NCBI RefSeq assembly: GCF_001715295.1
Contig: NZ_MDKB01000002.1
Location: 754,475-818,474, forward strand
Source of the DNA: Streptomyces griseus
GTDB lineage: Bacteria; Actinomycetota; Actinomycetes; Streptomycetales; Streptomycetaceae
Direction of reading: 5' to 3'
Length of the DNA stretch: 64,000 nt
Every line of letters begins with the position of its first letter. Positions within the stretch are counted from its first letter, which is position 1. Positions 19,963 through 29,352 of the stretch are shown one piece after another. The position numbers were made by a program, and so were the translations under genes. Below the pieces are notes generated by a model. That model made no database searches. It worked only from the letters and a program-made list of their open reading frames with translations, and was not told the DNA's origin.

Positions 19963-20919
19963 TCCGCCTTCCGCCACCCGCACCGGCAGGTCCGTCATCG
20001 CCCCGCGCAGCGCCTCCGCGAACTCGGCGAACTCCTCGTACCTCGCCGTTCCCGCGCGTACGGCCAGCGCCACCCGCCGCGAGGGAGCGGGGTCCGTGAA
20101 GTACCCGGTCGACAGCGCCTCGTTGCGCCCGGTCTCCACCGTCACCGCGGTACGGGGCAGCAGGGTCACCCCGAGCCCGCCCGCGACGAGTTGCACCAGT
20201 GTCGAGAGACCGGCCGCCGTCGTCGTCACCGGCGCGCCCTGGGTGCGGCCCGCCTCCCGGCAGATGTCCAGCGCCTGGTCGCGCAGGCAGTGCCCCTCGT
20301 CGAGCAGCAGCAGCGGCAGGTCGCGCAGTGTCTCGCGCGGCACGTCGAAGCGGCCGCCCAGCGGGTGCTCCTTCTCCATGACCAGGACGAAGTCCTCGTC
20401 GAACAGCGGGAGTTCCGTCACACCGGGGACTCCGAGCGGTACGGCGAGCAGCAGCAGGTCCAGTCGGCCCGCCGCCAGTCCGTCCAGCAGCGAGGAGGTC
20501 TGCTCCTCGTGGACCTGGAGGTCCAGTTCCGGGTAGCGGTCGTGGACCAGCTTGAGCACGGTGGGCAGCAGGTAGGGCGCGACGGTGGGGATCACCCCGA
20601 GCCTGAGCACCCCGGTGAACGGCGCGCGCACCGCCTCGGCCTCCTCCATGAGCTCGCCGACGGCCTCCAGGACCGCGTGGGCCCGCAGGGCGAGCCGCTC
20701 ACCGGCGGGCGAGAGCAGCACCTTGCGCGTCGTACGCTCGATGAGCTGGACACCCAGTGCCACCTCCAGCGCGGACACCGCCCCGGAGAGTGCGGGCTGG
20801 CTCATCCCGATCGCCGCCGCCGCGTCCCGGAAGTGCAGATGCTCGGCCACGGCCGCGAAGGCGCGCAACTGGGAGAGGCTGGGCTGCTTGGGCCTGCCGG
20901 TCTGGTTCACATACGTCAC
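19960..20919 (-). CDS. oxyR: LysR-type peroxide sensor OxyR
   Basis: 319 residues. A winged helix-turn-helix (about 10-70, SLSQLRAFAAVAEHLHFRDA, GMSQPALSGAVSALE) precedes a substrate-binding domain with the OxyR cysteines in LLDEGHCLRDQALDICREAG. Peroxide-driven disulfide formation turns on antioxidant genes. I chose the GTG at 20919 because GGAGG lies 9 nt upstream; the frame stays open far upstream, antisense to ahpCD, but that part is not coding. It is divergent from ahpCD with 132 bp between. Confidence 0.93.
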   Translation of the reverse strand: MTYVNQTGRPKQPSLSQLRAFAAVAEHLHFRDAAAAIGMSQPALSGAVSALEVALGVQLIERTTRKVLLSPAGERLALRAHAVLEAVGELMEEAEAVRAPFTGVLRLGVIPTVAPYLLPTVLKLVHDRYPELDLQVHEEQTSSLLDGLAAGRLDLLLLAVPLGVPGVTELPLFDEDFVLVMEKEHPLGGRFDVPRETLRDLPLLLLDEGHCLRDQALDICREAGRTQGAPVTTTAAGLSTLVQLVAGGLGVTLLPRTAVTVETGRNEALSTGYFTDPAPSRRVALAVRAGTARYEEFAEFAEALRGAMTDLPVRVAEGG

Positions 20920-21051
20920 TGATAGGTACCTCCGATCACCACGCCCGAGTGTAGCTATTTCCGTGATCAATGCACTCTGTGCCAGAGTGATGACCGTCCA
21001 ACCCTCAGGAACGCCCCCAAAAGGGGATTTCCTACGCTTCAAGGAGTGCGC

Positions 21052-21606
21052 GTGCTCACTGTCGGTGACAAGTTCCCCGAGTTCGACCTGACCGCTTGCG
21101 TGTCGCTGGAGAGCGGCAAGGAGTTCGAGCAGATCAACCACAAGACCTACGAGGGTCAGTGGAAGGTCGTCTTCGCGTGGCCGAAGGACTTCACCTTCGT
21201 GTGCCCCACCGAGATCGCCGCCTTCGGCAAGCTGAACGACGAGTTCGCCGACCGGGACGCCCAGATCCTCGGCTTCTCCGGCGACTCCGAGTTCGTGCAC
21301 CACGCCTGGCGCAAGGACCACCCGGACCTGACCGACCTGCCGTTCCCGATGATGGCCGACTCGAAGCACGAGCTCATGCGTGAGCTCGGCATCGAGGGCG
21401 AGGACGGCTTCGCCCAGCGCGCCGTCTTCATCGTCGACCAGAACAACGAGATCCAGTTCACGATGGTGACCGCCGGTTCCGTGGGCCGTAACCCCAAGGA
21501 GGTCCTGCGGGTCCTCGACGCCCTGCAGACCGACGAGCTGTGCCCGTGCAACTGGACCAAGGGCGAGAACACCCTCGACCCGGTCGCGCTCCTCTCGGGC
21601 GAGTGA
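21052..21606 (+). CDS. ahpC: Alkyl hydroperoxide reductase subunit C (peroxiredoxin)
   Basis: 184 residues of the AhpC/Prx1 family. The peroxidatic Cys51 is in FTFVCPTE and the resolving cysteines are in ELCPCNW near the C-terminus. It reduces peroxides and is recycled by AhpD. Two GTG codons are in frame (21046 and 21052). AAGGAG at 21041-21046 covers the first and leaves 5 nt to the second, so 21052 is the start. OxyR probably controls it from the 132-bp divergent region. Confidence 0.95.
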   Translation: MLTVGDKFPEFDLTACVSLESGKEFEQINHKTYEGQWKVVFAWPKDFTFVCPTEIAAFGKLNDEFADRDAQILGFSGDSEFVHHAWRKDHPDLTDLPFPMMADSKHELMRELGIEGEDGFAQRAVFIVDQNNEIQFTMVTAGSVGRNPKEVLRVLDALQTDELCPCNWTKGENTLDPVALLSGE

Positions 21607-21618
21607 GCTGATACGGAC

Positions 21619-22155
21619 ATGGCTCTCGACGAACTGAAGTCCGCCGTTCCGGACTTCGCCAAGGACCTGAAGCTGAACCTCGGTTCGGTCATAGGCAACA
21701 GCGAGCTCCCCCAGCAGCAGCTCTGGGGCACCGTCCTGGCCTGCGCGATCGCCTCGCGCTCCCCCAAGGTGCTGCGTGAGCTGGAGCCGGAGGCCAAGGC
21801 GAACCTCTCCGCGGAGGCGTACACCGCGGCGAAGGCCGCCGCCGCCGTCATGGCGATGAACAACGTCTTCTACCGGACCCGGCACCTGCTGTCGGACCCG
21901 GAGTACGGCAACCTCCGTGCGGGCCTGCGGATGAACGTGATCGGCAAGCCGGGCGTGGAGAAGGTCGACTTCGAGCTGTGGTCGCTCGCCGTCTCCGCGA
22001 TCAACGGCTGCGGCCAGTGCCTGGACTCCCACGAGCAGGTGCTGCGCAAGGCCGGCGTGGACCGTGAGACCATTCAGGAGGCCGTCAAGATCGCTTCGGT
22101 GATCCAGGCGGTCGGCGTGACCCTCGATGCCGAGGCCGTCCTCGCCGAGCAGTAA
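21619..22155 (+). CDS. ahpD: Alkyl hydroperoxide reductase AhpD
   Basis: 178 residues of the AhpD/CMD family with the redox motif [11 protein letters not shown] (CxxC near residue 131, with the following His). AhpD passes electrons from lipoamide-type donors to AhpC. It starts 12 bp after ahpC in the same operon; length is standard. Confidence 0.95.
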   Translation: MALDELKSAVPDFAKDLKLNLGSVIGNSELPQQQLWGTVLACAIASRSPKVLRELEPEAKANLSAEAYTAAKAAAAVMAMNNVFYRTRHLLSDPEYGNLRAGLRMNVIGKPGVEKVDFELWSLAVSAINGCGQCLDSHEQVLRKAGVDRETIQEAVKIASVIQAVGVTLDAEAVLAEQ

Positions 22156-22165
22156 CCCCTGTACG

Positions 22166-22207
22166 AGAAGGGCCCCGAGGACGACCGACCGTCCCCGGGG
22201 CCCTTCT
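22166..22207 (+). terminator. Terminator after ahpCD
   Basis: 12-bp stem AGAAGGGCCCCG / CGGGGCCCTTCT with an 18-nt spacer, 11 bp after the stop. Confidence 0.75.
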
Positions 22208-22225
22208 TACGCGCGGTCCGCCGTA

Positions 22226-23644
22226 TCACGTGGCGGGCGCCTCGTCCCGTGTACCGGGGACGTCTCCCGCCCGGTCCGGCCCGTCGGCCGGCCGGGGACC
22301 GGGATCGGCCGCCCCGGGGGACGTCCGCCCGGCGGCCGGGTCCGTCGGTGCCGTCGAGACCGCCGTGGCACCGTGCGGGCCGGGGCCGTGGCGCAGGGCC
22401 GGCTCCACGCTGTACGACCGCAGGTAGCCGACCACCGTGTTGGTCACGGCGACCAGCGGCACGGCGACGACCGCGCCGCCGATGCCCGCGATCATCCCGC
22501 CCGCGGCGACCGAGAGGACGACGGCGAGCGGATGCACGCGCACGGCCCGGCCGAGGATGAACGGCTGCAGGATGTGGCCCTCGATCTGCTGCACGGCGAG
22601 CACCACGATCAGCACCATCAGGGCGGTGAACACGCCCTGCGTGACGAGCGCGACGACGACGGCGAGCGCTCCGGAGACCACGGCGCCGACCAGCGGGATG
22701 AAGGCGAACAGGAAGATGAAGACGGCGAGCGGAACCGCCATCGGCACGTCGAGGAAGTAGATCCCGAGCCCGATGAAGATCGCGTCGATCAGGGCGACGA
22801 TCACCGTGCCGCGCACATAGGCGGTCAGCGTCCGCCAGGCACGCGGTCCCGCGCCCGCGACGCCGGGCCGGGCCTGGGCGGGTACCAGCTTGAGCACCCA
22901 CTGCCAGATCCGCTTCCCGTCGTACAGCAGGAAGAGCGTCGAGAACATCGCGAGCAACAGCCCGGTCAGGAACTCCACCATCACGGTGACGCCCTGGAGT
23001 CCGGCGGAGGTGATCTCCTCCGTGTTGGTGCCGATGGTGTCGCTGAGGTTCTTGGCGATGTCGTTGATCTGCGACTCGGTGACGTGGAAGGGGCTGTCCA
23101 GCAGCCAGCGCTTCAGCTCGTCGATGCCGTCGCGGACCCGGTCGGAGAGCGTGTCCAGGTTGTCCATCACCTGCCACACGACGAACCAGCCGACGAGGCC
23201 GATGACGACGAACCCGAGGACGGCGGTGACCGCCGTGGCGAACCCGCGTGGCAGCCCGAGCCGCTTCAGCCGTACGACGGTGGGCTGGAGCATCGCCGTG
23301 ACGAGCAGCGCCGCGACGAAGGCCAGGACGACCAGCTGCACGGCGCTGATGACCCGCATCAGCACCCAGAGCGTGCCCGCGAGGACGAGCAGCCGCCAGC
23401 CCGCCTCGGCCGCGACGCGCATCCCCCACGGGATGGCGGCGACGGGATCGGGCCGGGCTGCGACGGCGGGCGCGTACGCGGGTGGGGGCGGCACCTGTTC
23501 GGGGGCCGACGCGACGGGGAAGTCCGCCGCGGCCACGTCCTCGTCCTCCATACGGTCGTCCTGCGCGCGCCGCTCTTCCAGGCGCGCCCCGATCTCGGTG
23601 AGTTCGGCACCCAGCCGACCGAGCCACCCCGGAAGTCTCGACAT
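22226..23644 (-). CDS. AI-2E family transporter (YdiK/PerM-like permease)
   Basis: 472 residues from the ATG at 23644 (GGGAAA upstream); an upstream in-frame ATG at 23794 has no homology. After a soluble N-terminus there are about 8 hydrophobic segments with AI-2E family features: VLAFVAALLVTAMLQPTVV, FIFLFAFIPLVGAVVSGAL and QQIEGHILQPFILGRAVRVHPL. The family includes AI-2 exporters and Na+/H+ antiporters, so the substrate is open. The C-terminus is a disordered Pro/Gly/Ala tail. Confidence 0.82.
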   Translation of the reverse strand: MSRLPGWLGRLGAELTEIGARLEERRAQDDRMEDEDVAAADFPVASAPEQVPPPPAYAPAVAARPDPVAAIPWGMRVAAEAGWRLLVLAGTLWVLMRVISAVQLVVLAFVAALLVTAMLQPTVVRLKRLGLPRGFATAVTAVLGFVVIGLVGWFVVWQVMDNLDTLSDRVRDGIDELKRWLLDSPFHVTESQINDIAKNLSDTIGTNTEEITSAGLQGVTVMVEFLTGLLLAMFSTLFLLYDGKRIWQWVLKLVPAQARPGVAGAGPRAWRTLTAYVRGTVIVALIDAIFIGLGIYFLDVPMAVPLAVFIFLFAFIPLVGAVVSGALAVVVALVTQGVFTALMVLIVVLAVQQIEGHILQPFILGRAVRVHPLAVVLSVAAGGMIAGIGGAVVAVPLVAVTNTVVGYLRSYSVEPALRHGPGPHGATAVSTAPTDPAAGRTSPGAADPGPRPADGPDRAGDVPGTRDEAPAT

Positions 23645-23707
23645 GATGTTTCCCTTTCCCCCGCAGGCCCGCACCACGCCCCCGGATCTCTCCGGACCGA
23701 CCGTACA

Positions 23708-23746
23708 CCTGAAGCCCCGCACCGTAGGACGGTGCGGGGCTTCAGG
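23708..23746 (-). terminator. Terminator downstream of the transglycosylase gene
   Basis: Perfect 18-bp stem with a 3-nt loop (AGG), lying after the 23813 stop on the minus strand and before the AI-2E gene. It separates the two minus-strand units. Confidence 0.8.
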
Positions 23747-23812
23747 AGGTTGAAAGCCGGGGGCGGGCCCAGCAGGTTCTCCGGGTGGCTTCACGGGCCT
23801 CCCGGCTCCCTC

Positions 23813-24523
23813 CTAGTACCAGCTGTTGGCCTGCCAGAAGGACCAGGCGCCGCACGGGCTGCCGTAGCGGCCGTCCATGTAGCTGAGGCCCCACTTGATC
23901 TGGGTGGCCGGGTTGGTCTGCCAGTCGGAGCCGGCGGAGGACATCTTGGAGCCGGGCAGCGCCTGCACGAGGCCGTACGCCCCGGAGGAGGGGTTGGAGG
24001 CCCGGTAGTTCCAGGTCGACTCGTGGTTCACGATGTTGCTGAAGCACTGGAACTGGTCCGCGGGGACCATCTGGCGGGCCATGGCCTGGACTTCCGCCAC
24101 GCTGTACGACCCCTGGGCCGAGAACGAGGAGGCGTCGCGGACGGCGGACCGGCTCGCACGCTCGGCCTCCGCCTTCTCCTTGGCCTCGCGCTCCGCCTCG
24201 AGCTTCGCCTCGGCAGCCTTCTTCTTGGACTTGGCGTCCTTGGCCGCCTGGAGGCGGGCGGTCTCCTCGGCCGACTTCTTCGCCTCCGCGTCCGCCGCGG
24301 ACGCCTGGGCGTCCGCCTGCTGCGTGAGCGACGCGGTCTGAACCTGGGCCTGCTGGCCCGCGGGGATGTCTGCGAGCAGCGTGGTGTCGGCTGCGGCCGC
24401 CTCGAAGTTGTTGCTGTCGTCGGCAGCGGGAGTGCTGCCCGAAGCAACGCCTACGACGGCGCCTACGGTGGTGACCGCGGTGGCGGATGCCACGGCGAAC
24501 CCCCGGACCGAAATCCGGCTCAC
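23813..24523 (-). CDS. Secreted lytic-transglycosylase-like protein with SLT domain
   Basis: 236 residues from the GTG at 24523, with AAGGA 6 nt upstream; the ATG at 24541 is the alternative. A signal peptide (RISVRGFAVASATAVTTVGAVVGVASG) is followed by an Ala/Lys/Glu-rich coiled coil (about 60-135). The C-terminal SLT-like domain holds FSNIVNHESTWNYRASNPSSGAYGLVQALPG, with catalytic Glu in NHEST. It should cleave or remodel peptidoglycan outside the cell. The leader is long, so post-transcriptional control is possible. Confidence 0.82.
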   Translation of the reverse strand: MSRISVRGFAVASATAVTTVGAVVGVASGSTPAADDSNNFEAAAADTTLLADIPAGQQAQVQTASLTQQADAQASAADAEAKKSAEETARLQAAKDAKSKKKAAEAKLEAEREAKEKAEAERASRSAVRDASSFSAQGSYSVAEVQAMARQMVPADQFQCFSNIVNHESTWNYRASNPSSGAYGLVQALPGSKMSSAGSDWQTNPATQIKWGLSYMDGRYGSPCGAWSFWQANSWY

Positions 24524-24912
24524 ACGGTGTCCTTCCAGCATCGCCCGCTTAGGTGACCTCGCGGGCGCAATCGTGCCCTTGACACTGGCCTCCCTACTGC
24601 TTGGGTCACGGGAGGCACGGGCCCGGTGGGCAGCTCCCCTGCGGGAGTGCCGCGTGGTACTCGCGGGCGGCATACGGACGGCGGTTGTTGAGTTGTGTGG
24701 TGCGTGGCGCCTCTTGAGGTGCCCAAGTGCCGTATGCGGGGCCTGACGGAAGCAAGACTCTGCCGGACGGACACGGCCTGTTGCAATTCTGTGTCGGGTG
24801 TTAAAGCTCACACCCCGTTCGGAGCACCTCTTTCTCGAAAATGACGGCGCAGCACGATGCCGCCCGGCTAAGCTCCTTGGCCCGCCGGGCGGCATCAATC
24901 GGATGTTCCCCG
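24524..24912 (-). other. Long leader/intergenic region upstream of the SLT protein
   Basis: 389 bp. Near 24856-24896 is the terminator of the upstream phoH gene; the rest, read on the minus strand, would be promoter and 5' leader. Just before the ribosome site is a 7-bp stem CGCCCGC / GCGGGCG with a 12-nt loop. I looked for the c-di-AMP (ydaO) riboswitch found upstream of some streptomycete cell-wall hydrolase genes but could not find its conserved GGGGGAACC or GTCAGCTAACC elements. Confidence 0.4.
24856..24896 (-). terminator. Terminator after phoH
   Basis: Perfect 13-bp stem GATGCCGCCCGGC / GCCGGGCGGCATC with a 15-nt loop, 17 bp downstream of the phoH stop on the minus strand. Confidence 0.75.
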
Positions 24913-26232
24913 TCAGATGTGGCCTTCCTCCAGCATTTCGGTCACGAGCGCGGCGATGGGCGAACGCTCGGAGCGGGTCAGCGTGACGTGGGCGAAGAGC
25001 GGATGGCCCTTCAGTTTCTCCACCACCGCCACGACTCCGTCGTACCGGCCGACCCGGAGGTTGTCCCGCTGGGCCACGTCATGGGTGAGCACCACACGCG
25101 AATTCGTCCCGATCCTGGACAACACGGTCAGCAGGACGTTGCGCTCCAGCGACTGGGCCTCGTCCACGATCACGAACGCGTCGTGCAGGGAGCGGCCCCT
25201 GATGTGGGTCAGCGGCAGGACCTCCAGCATCCCGCGCCCCAGCACCTCTTCGATGACCTCGCGCCCGGCGACCGCCGACAGGGTGTCGAAGACGGCCTGT
25301 GCCCAGGGGCTCATCTTCTCGGCCTCGCTGCCGGGAAGGTATCCGAGCTCCTGACCGCCGACCGCGTACAGCGGCCGGAAGACCATCACCTTCTGATGCT
25401 GTCTGCGTTCCAGGACGGCCTCCAGCCCCGCGCAGAGCGCGAGGGCCGACTTGCCGGTGCCCGCCCGGCCGCCCATGGAGACGATGCCGACGTCCGGGTC
25501 GAGGAGCAGGTCCAGGGCGATGCGCTGCTCGGCGCTGCGGCCGTGTATCCCGAAGGCCTCCCGGTCACCGCGGACGAGACGGACGTTCCCCTCGGCGGTG
25601 ACCCTGCCGAGTGCCTTGCCGCGCTCGGACTGGAGGACCAGGCCGGTGTGGACGGGGTATTCGGCCGCCTCCGGGACGTACAGCGTCTCCTCACCGAACA
25701 GCAGGTCGACCTGGTCCGCGGCGAGGGTCAGCTCGGCCATCCCGGTCCAGCCGGAGTCGGTGACGGCGAGCTCGGCGCGGTACTCCTCGGCGAGCAGACC
25801 GACCGAGGAGGCCTTGATCCTCAGCGGCAGGTCCTTGGAGACGACCGTGACGTCGTACCCCTCGGCCTGGAGGTTGCGCGCGACCGCGAGGATCCGTGAG
25901 TCGTTGTCCCCCAACCGGTAGCCGGCGGGCAGGACGCCGGGGTCGGAGTGGTTGAGCTCGACGCGGAGCGTTCCGCCCAGGTCCCCGAGCGGGATCGGGG
26001 CGTCCAGCCGGCCGTACCTCACACGGAAGTCGTCCAGCAGGCGCAGGGCCTGCCGGGCGAAGTACCCGAGCTCGGGATGGTGCCGTTTGGCCTCCAGCTC
26101 CGTGACCACGACGATCGGGAGCACCACTTCGTGCTCGTCGAAGCGGGCCATGGCGTTGGGGTCGGCCAGCAGGACGCTGGTGTCGAGAACATAGGTGCGC
26201 CTGTCGGGCATGCGGCGCTTGCTGGTCACCAC
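24913..26232 (-). CDS. PIN-PhoH family protein (PhoH2-like)
   Basis: 439 residues from the GTG at 26232. The N-terminal PIN RNase domain (about 10-150) has the expected acidic residues: Asp17 in YVLDTSVLL, Glu46 in VTELEAKRH and the GDNDSR pair at 110-111. The C-terminal PhoH ATPase has Walker [10 protein letters not shown] (about 254-262) and Walker [14 protein letters not shown]. PhoH2 proteins are described as RNA helicase/RNases. The upstream in-frame extension to 26361 has no homology. It is a lone gene with a terminator after it. Confidence 0.88.
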   Translation of the reverse strand: MVTSKRRMPDRRTYVLDTSVLLADPNAMARFDEHEVVLPIVVVTELEAKRHHPELGYFARQALRLLDDFRVRYGRLDAPIPLGDLGGTLRVELNHSDPGVLPAGYRLGDNDSRILAVARNLQAEGYDVTVVSKDLPLRIKASSVGLLAEEYRAELAVTDSGWTGMAELTLAADQVDLLFGEETLYVPEAAEYPVHTGLVLQSERGKALGRVTAEGNVRLVRGDREAFGIHGRSAEQRIALDLLLDPDVGIVSMGGRAGTGKSALALCAGLEAVLERRQHQKVMVFRPLYAVGGQELGYLPGSEAEKMSPWAQAVFDTLSAVAGREVIEEVLGRGMLEVLPLTHIRGRSLHDAFVIVDEAQSLERNVLLTVLSRIGTNSRVVLTHDVAQRDNLRVGRYDGVVAVVEKLKGHPLFAHVTLTRSERSPIAALVTEMLEEGHI

Positions 26233-26615
26233 GGAAGGACGTACCCCCTCGGACGAGGTCGGGGAGTGCGACGGGCGTCGCGGAACTTCCCGAAGGAAGA
26301 GGACGGACCGGGTTCGGGCCCCGAGCGCGGGCCGAACACCGGCCCTCCGCGTCGGCCGCACGGTGTGCGGTCCTTCGTGTGCAAAGGGCCTCCCGGGCGA
26401 GCGGGCTGGGTGCCGCTCACTTGGCTGCGACGTCCGCCTGGTTGGTGACCGGACATCGACCTGAGAGGGGTATTCCCAGCCACACGCGAAGCCATGCAGC
26501 CGCCTGCCACAAGGTCAGCACGCGTCCTGGTGAACGGGCGAGGGCGACCGGGTGGACGGCCGGGGCCGGCGGACAGCCGGACGCGGGGGCGGCGGGCCCG
26601 TGCGGACGGGGAAGT
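26233..26615 (-). other. Intergenic region between the prenyl transferase and phoH
   Basis: 383 bp with no supported gene. It must contain the phoH promoter. I saw no strong hairpin or operator in it. Confidence 0.3.
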
Positions 26616-27407
26616 TCAGGTGCCGTAGCGGCGGTGGCGGGCCGCGTAGTCACGCAGGGCCCGCAGGAAGTCGACCTTGCGGAAGGCCGGCCAGAAGACC
26701 TCGCAGAAGTAGTACTCCGAATGGGCGCTCTGCCAGAGCATGAAGCCCGACAGCCGCTGCTCCCCGCTGGTGCGGATCACCAGGTCGGGATCGGGCTGCC
26801 CGCGGGTGTACAGGTGTTCGGAGATGAGGTCCGTGGAGACGACCTCGGCGAGCTCCTCGAAGGTCGTGCCCTTGGAGGAGTGCTCCAGCAGCAGGGACCG
26901 CACCGCGTCCGCGATCTCCTGGCGTCCGCCGTAACCGACGGCGACGTTCACGATTATCCCTCTGCGGGAGCCACCGGCCCCGGAGCCGCCCCCGACGCCC
27001 GCCGTGGCCTCCTCGGCCTCCTTGAGCACCGTCTGGGTCCGTGCGGGCAGCAGGTCGAGCGTGCCGACGTGGTGGATCCTCCACCGGCCGTCGGCGGCCA
27101 GGTTGCGCACGGTGTTCTCGATGATCCCGAGCAGCGGGACGAGTTCCGCCTCCGGCCGGTCGAGGTTGTCCGTGGAGAGCAGCCAGAGCGTGACGACCTC
27201 CACGTCGGTCTCGCTGCACCAGCCGAGCAGCTCGGAGATCTTGTCGGCTCCGGCCTGGTGCCCCTGCACGGGCGATCCGCCGGACGCCTTCGCCCACCGC
27301 CGGTTGCCGTCGAGGATGACTCCGATGTGCTTGGGCACCTGGTCGTGGTCCAGGCGGCCCTCCACCCGGCGTGCGTAGAGCCCGTACACCAGGTCGCGCA
27401 AGTTCAC
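26616..27407 (-). CDS. uppS: Isoprenyl transferase ((Z)-polyprenyl diphosphate synthase)
   Basis: 263 residues of the cis-prenyltransferase family. The catalytic Asp is in HIGVILDGNRRWAKASG (about residue 31); other landmarks are LWLLSTDNLDRP and DPDLVIRTSGEQRLSGFMLWQ with SEYYF. It condenses IPP in cis to make short or long polyprenyl diphosphates, the lipid carriers for wall synthesis. GTG at 27407 is preferred over 27416 because GAGAGG lies 9 nt upstream. A Gly/Ser insertion (GVGGGSGAGGSRRG) sits between core strands. Confidence 0.9.
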   Translation of the reverse strand: MNLRDLVYGLYARRVEGRLDHDQVPKHIGVILDGNRRWAKASGGSPVQGHQAGADKISELLGWCSETDVEVVTLWLLSTDNLDRPEAELVPLLGIIENTVRNLAADGRWRIHHVGTLDLLPARTQTVLKEAEEATAGVGGGSGAGGSRRGIIVNVAVGYGGRQEIADAVRSLLLEHSSKGTTFEELAEVVSTDLISEHLYTRGQPDPDLVIRTSGEQRLSGFMLWQSAHSEYYFCEVFWPAFRKVDFLRALRDYAARHRRYGT

Positions 27408-27613
27408 TGAGTTCACCCTCTCGGTTCCGTACGGGCCCGCGGCCCGTCCTCCCCGTCACCGGGGGCCGGGGGGTCGCCCCCGGGGGAGTGCCGTGCGGTC
27501 CGCGCACCGCGCTCCCGCGCCGCGGATCGGCAAGTCCCGAAGCGGCCACATTACTGCGGGTGGGCCTCGGGGGCCCAGCCCGGACTGTCACAACTCCGTG
27601 ATAAGGGTGAAAC

Positions 27614-28651
27614 GTGACTGATTCCCTCTTCTACCGCGCCGACGCCTCGCGCTACGACTCCATGGAGTACCGCCGCACGGGCCGCAGCGGCCTCGAACTC
27701 CCCGCCGTCTCGCTCGGCCTGTGGCACAACTTCGGCGACGACCGCAGCCTCGGCTCCCAGCGGGCGATCCTGCGCCGCGCCTTCGACCTCGGCGTGACCC
27801 ATTTCGACCTGGCCAACAACTACGGCCCGCCGCCCGGCTCCGCCGAGCTCAACTTCGGCAAGATCTTCCGGCAGGACTTCGCTCCGTACCGCGACGAGCT
27901 CGTCATCTCCACCAAGGCGGGTTACGAGATGCACCCGGGTCCTTACGGGGAGTGGGGCTCCCGTAAGTACCTGCTGTCCTCGCTCGACGCGTCACTGCGG
28001 CGGATGGGCCTGGACCACGTCGACATCTTCTACTCCCACCGCTTCGACCCGCACACCCCGCTGGAGGAGACCATGGGGGCGCTCGCCTCCGCGGTCCACC
28101 GGGGTAAGGCCCTGTACGTGGGCGTGTCCTCGTACAACGCCGCACAGACCGCCGAGGCGGCCGGGCTCCTGCGCGAGATGGGCGTCCCCGCCCTGATCCA
28201 CCAGCCCTCCTACTCGATGGTCAACCGCTGGGTGGAGGCCGACGGGCTGCTCGACACGCTGGAGACGGCGGGTATGGGCTGCATCTCCTTCGCACCGCTC
28301 GCCCAGGGCCTGCTCACGGACAAGTACCTCGCGGGCATCCCGGAGGGCTCGCGCGCGAGCCAGGGCAAGTCCCTGGACCCGGGTCTGCTCTCCGACGAGA
28401 TGGTGCGCCGGCTGCGCGGGCTGAACGAGATCGCACGCGGCCGCGGCCAGTCGCTCGCCCAGCTGGCCCTCAACTGGGTCCTGCGGGACAGCCGCATGAC
28501 CTCGGCCCTGATCGGCGCGTCGAGCGTGAAGCAGCTGGAGGAGAACGTGGCCGCGCTCGGCGCACCGGCGCTGTCCGCCGCCGAGCTGAAGGAGATCGAC
28601 ACCTTCGCGGTCGACACCGCTCGCACGAACATCTGGGCGAACCGGGGCTGA
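27614..28651 (+). CDS. Aldo/keto reductase, YghZ-like (glyceraldehyde 3-phosphate reductase family)
   Basis: 345 residues forming an aldo-keto reductase TIM barrel. The catalytic set is visible: Asp and Tyr in DLANNYGPP (about residues 63-68), Lys in VISTKAGYEM, and His in IFYSHRFDPHTP. The C-terminal NADPH site is LIGASSVKQLEENV. The close family is YghZ/GprA-like, active on L-glyceraldehyde 3-phosphate and other aldehydes. The GTG at 27614 follows AAGGGTGA. It is divergent from uppS. Confidence 0.87.
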   Translation: MTDSLFYRADASRYDSMEYRRTGRSGLELPAVSLGLWHNFGDDRSLGSQRAILRRAFDLGVTHFDLANNYGPPPGSAELNFGKIFRQDFAPYRDELVISTKAGYEMHPGPYGEWGSRKYLLSSLDASLRRMGLDHVDIFYSHRFDPHTPLEETMGALASAVHRGKALYVGVSSYNAAQTAEAAGLLREMGVPALIHQPSYSMVNRWVEADGLLDTLETAGMGCISFAPLAQGLLTDKYLAGIPEGSRASQGKSLDPGLLSDEMVRRLRGLNEIARGRGQSLAQLALNWVLRDSRMTSALIGASSVKQLEENVAALGAPALSAAELKEIDTFAVDTARTNIWANRG

Positions 28652-29352
28652 CTCCGGGCCTTCCGTCCGGGTCGGACCGGTACGAGCCGAGGGAGGCGCC
28701 CTCGCCCTCCCCCTGCCTCCGCACACCCTTCACGGGGCGCGAGGGAGCGGGGCACAAAAAACGGGCCGGTCCGTGGGGGGGGATACGGACCGGCCCGAGG
28801 GGGGGTTTCCACCTTAACCCTTCGTAAGTGCCGATGGGTGCCACGCCACTCCACAATTACTCTCCGGATGCGCGGGAACGCGCTGCGGAGACGTTTCCGT
28901 ACGAGGGACTCGGCGGACCGGCCACGCCCGGCCGGCCGCTCCGGCGGGACCGGCCGGAGTGCGCGGAGGCCTCCCACCCAGGACCGGCCGTCCCGGGGAG
29001 GGCCGGGGACACCCGGTGGCCCTCGGCTGCGGCACACGGTGCGCGGCCCCGCCCCCCGCTTCGACGCGCTCACCGTCGGCTCCCGGTCCCGCGGGAACCG
29101 CTCCACCCGCCGGGGGCGGCCTGCGAGCGCGCCCCGGCGGGTGGTCCGGCGGGCACTTCCCCGTGCGGGTGGACGGTGGGATCCGGCGCAGGCGACGCCC
29201 CGGGAGTCGCATCGACGTGCGGCCCGCCCCTCTGCCGGTCCCTGCGGCGGGCCGGCGTGGCGACCGGAGGGTACGGCTGGACACGATCTCGGCGTGGGCT
29301 GCGCGACTGACGGCACATCAGCTCACGGCGGGGACGCAGGGCCGCCCTCATG
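28652..29352. other. 700-bp region with no protein gene
   Basis: Long region between the aldo/keto reductase and a minus-strand hypothetical gene. Translations here are Arg/Pro/Gly-rich with no recognisable family. The notable element is a strong hairpin with a T-run on the minus strand near 28756-28797, listed as a candidate small RNA. Confidence 0.4.
28756..28850 (-). ncRNA. Candidate small RNA with C-run loops (6C-RNA-like) and intrinsic terminator
   Basis: Reading the minus strand: a 7-C run preceded by GGGTTAAGGTGGAAA (GGGTT can pair with AACCC), then a perfect 13-bp hairpin CGGGCCGGTCCGT / ACGGACCGGCCCG whose 10-nt loop carries 8 Cs, then TTTTTT. A true intrinsic terminator with a U-tract is unusual in this window and needs a minus-strand transcript, although no minus-strand gene ends here. 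Two hairpins with runs of at least six Cs describe the actinobacterial 6C RNA family. The 5' end is a guess, and the match is from memory. Confidence 0.4.

Noticed and set aside
19960..22032. OxyR apparently fused to a long N-terminal extension
   Set aside because: The extension is antisense to ahpCD. The LysR HTH begins at 20919, with a good ribosome site.
24524..24840. c-di-AMP (ydaO) riboswitch upstream of the SLT gene
   Set aside because: The conserved core elements GGGGGAACC and GTCAGCTAACC were not found on the right strand.
27561..27577. TGGGCCT-CGG-GGGCCCA before the aldo/keto reductase, resembling the Tad palindrome
   Set aside because: The spacer is 3 bp rather than 2 and one arm has a mismatch; treated as chance GC-rich similarity.
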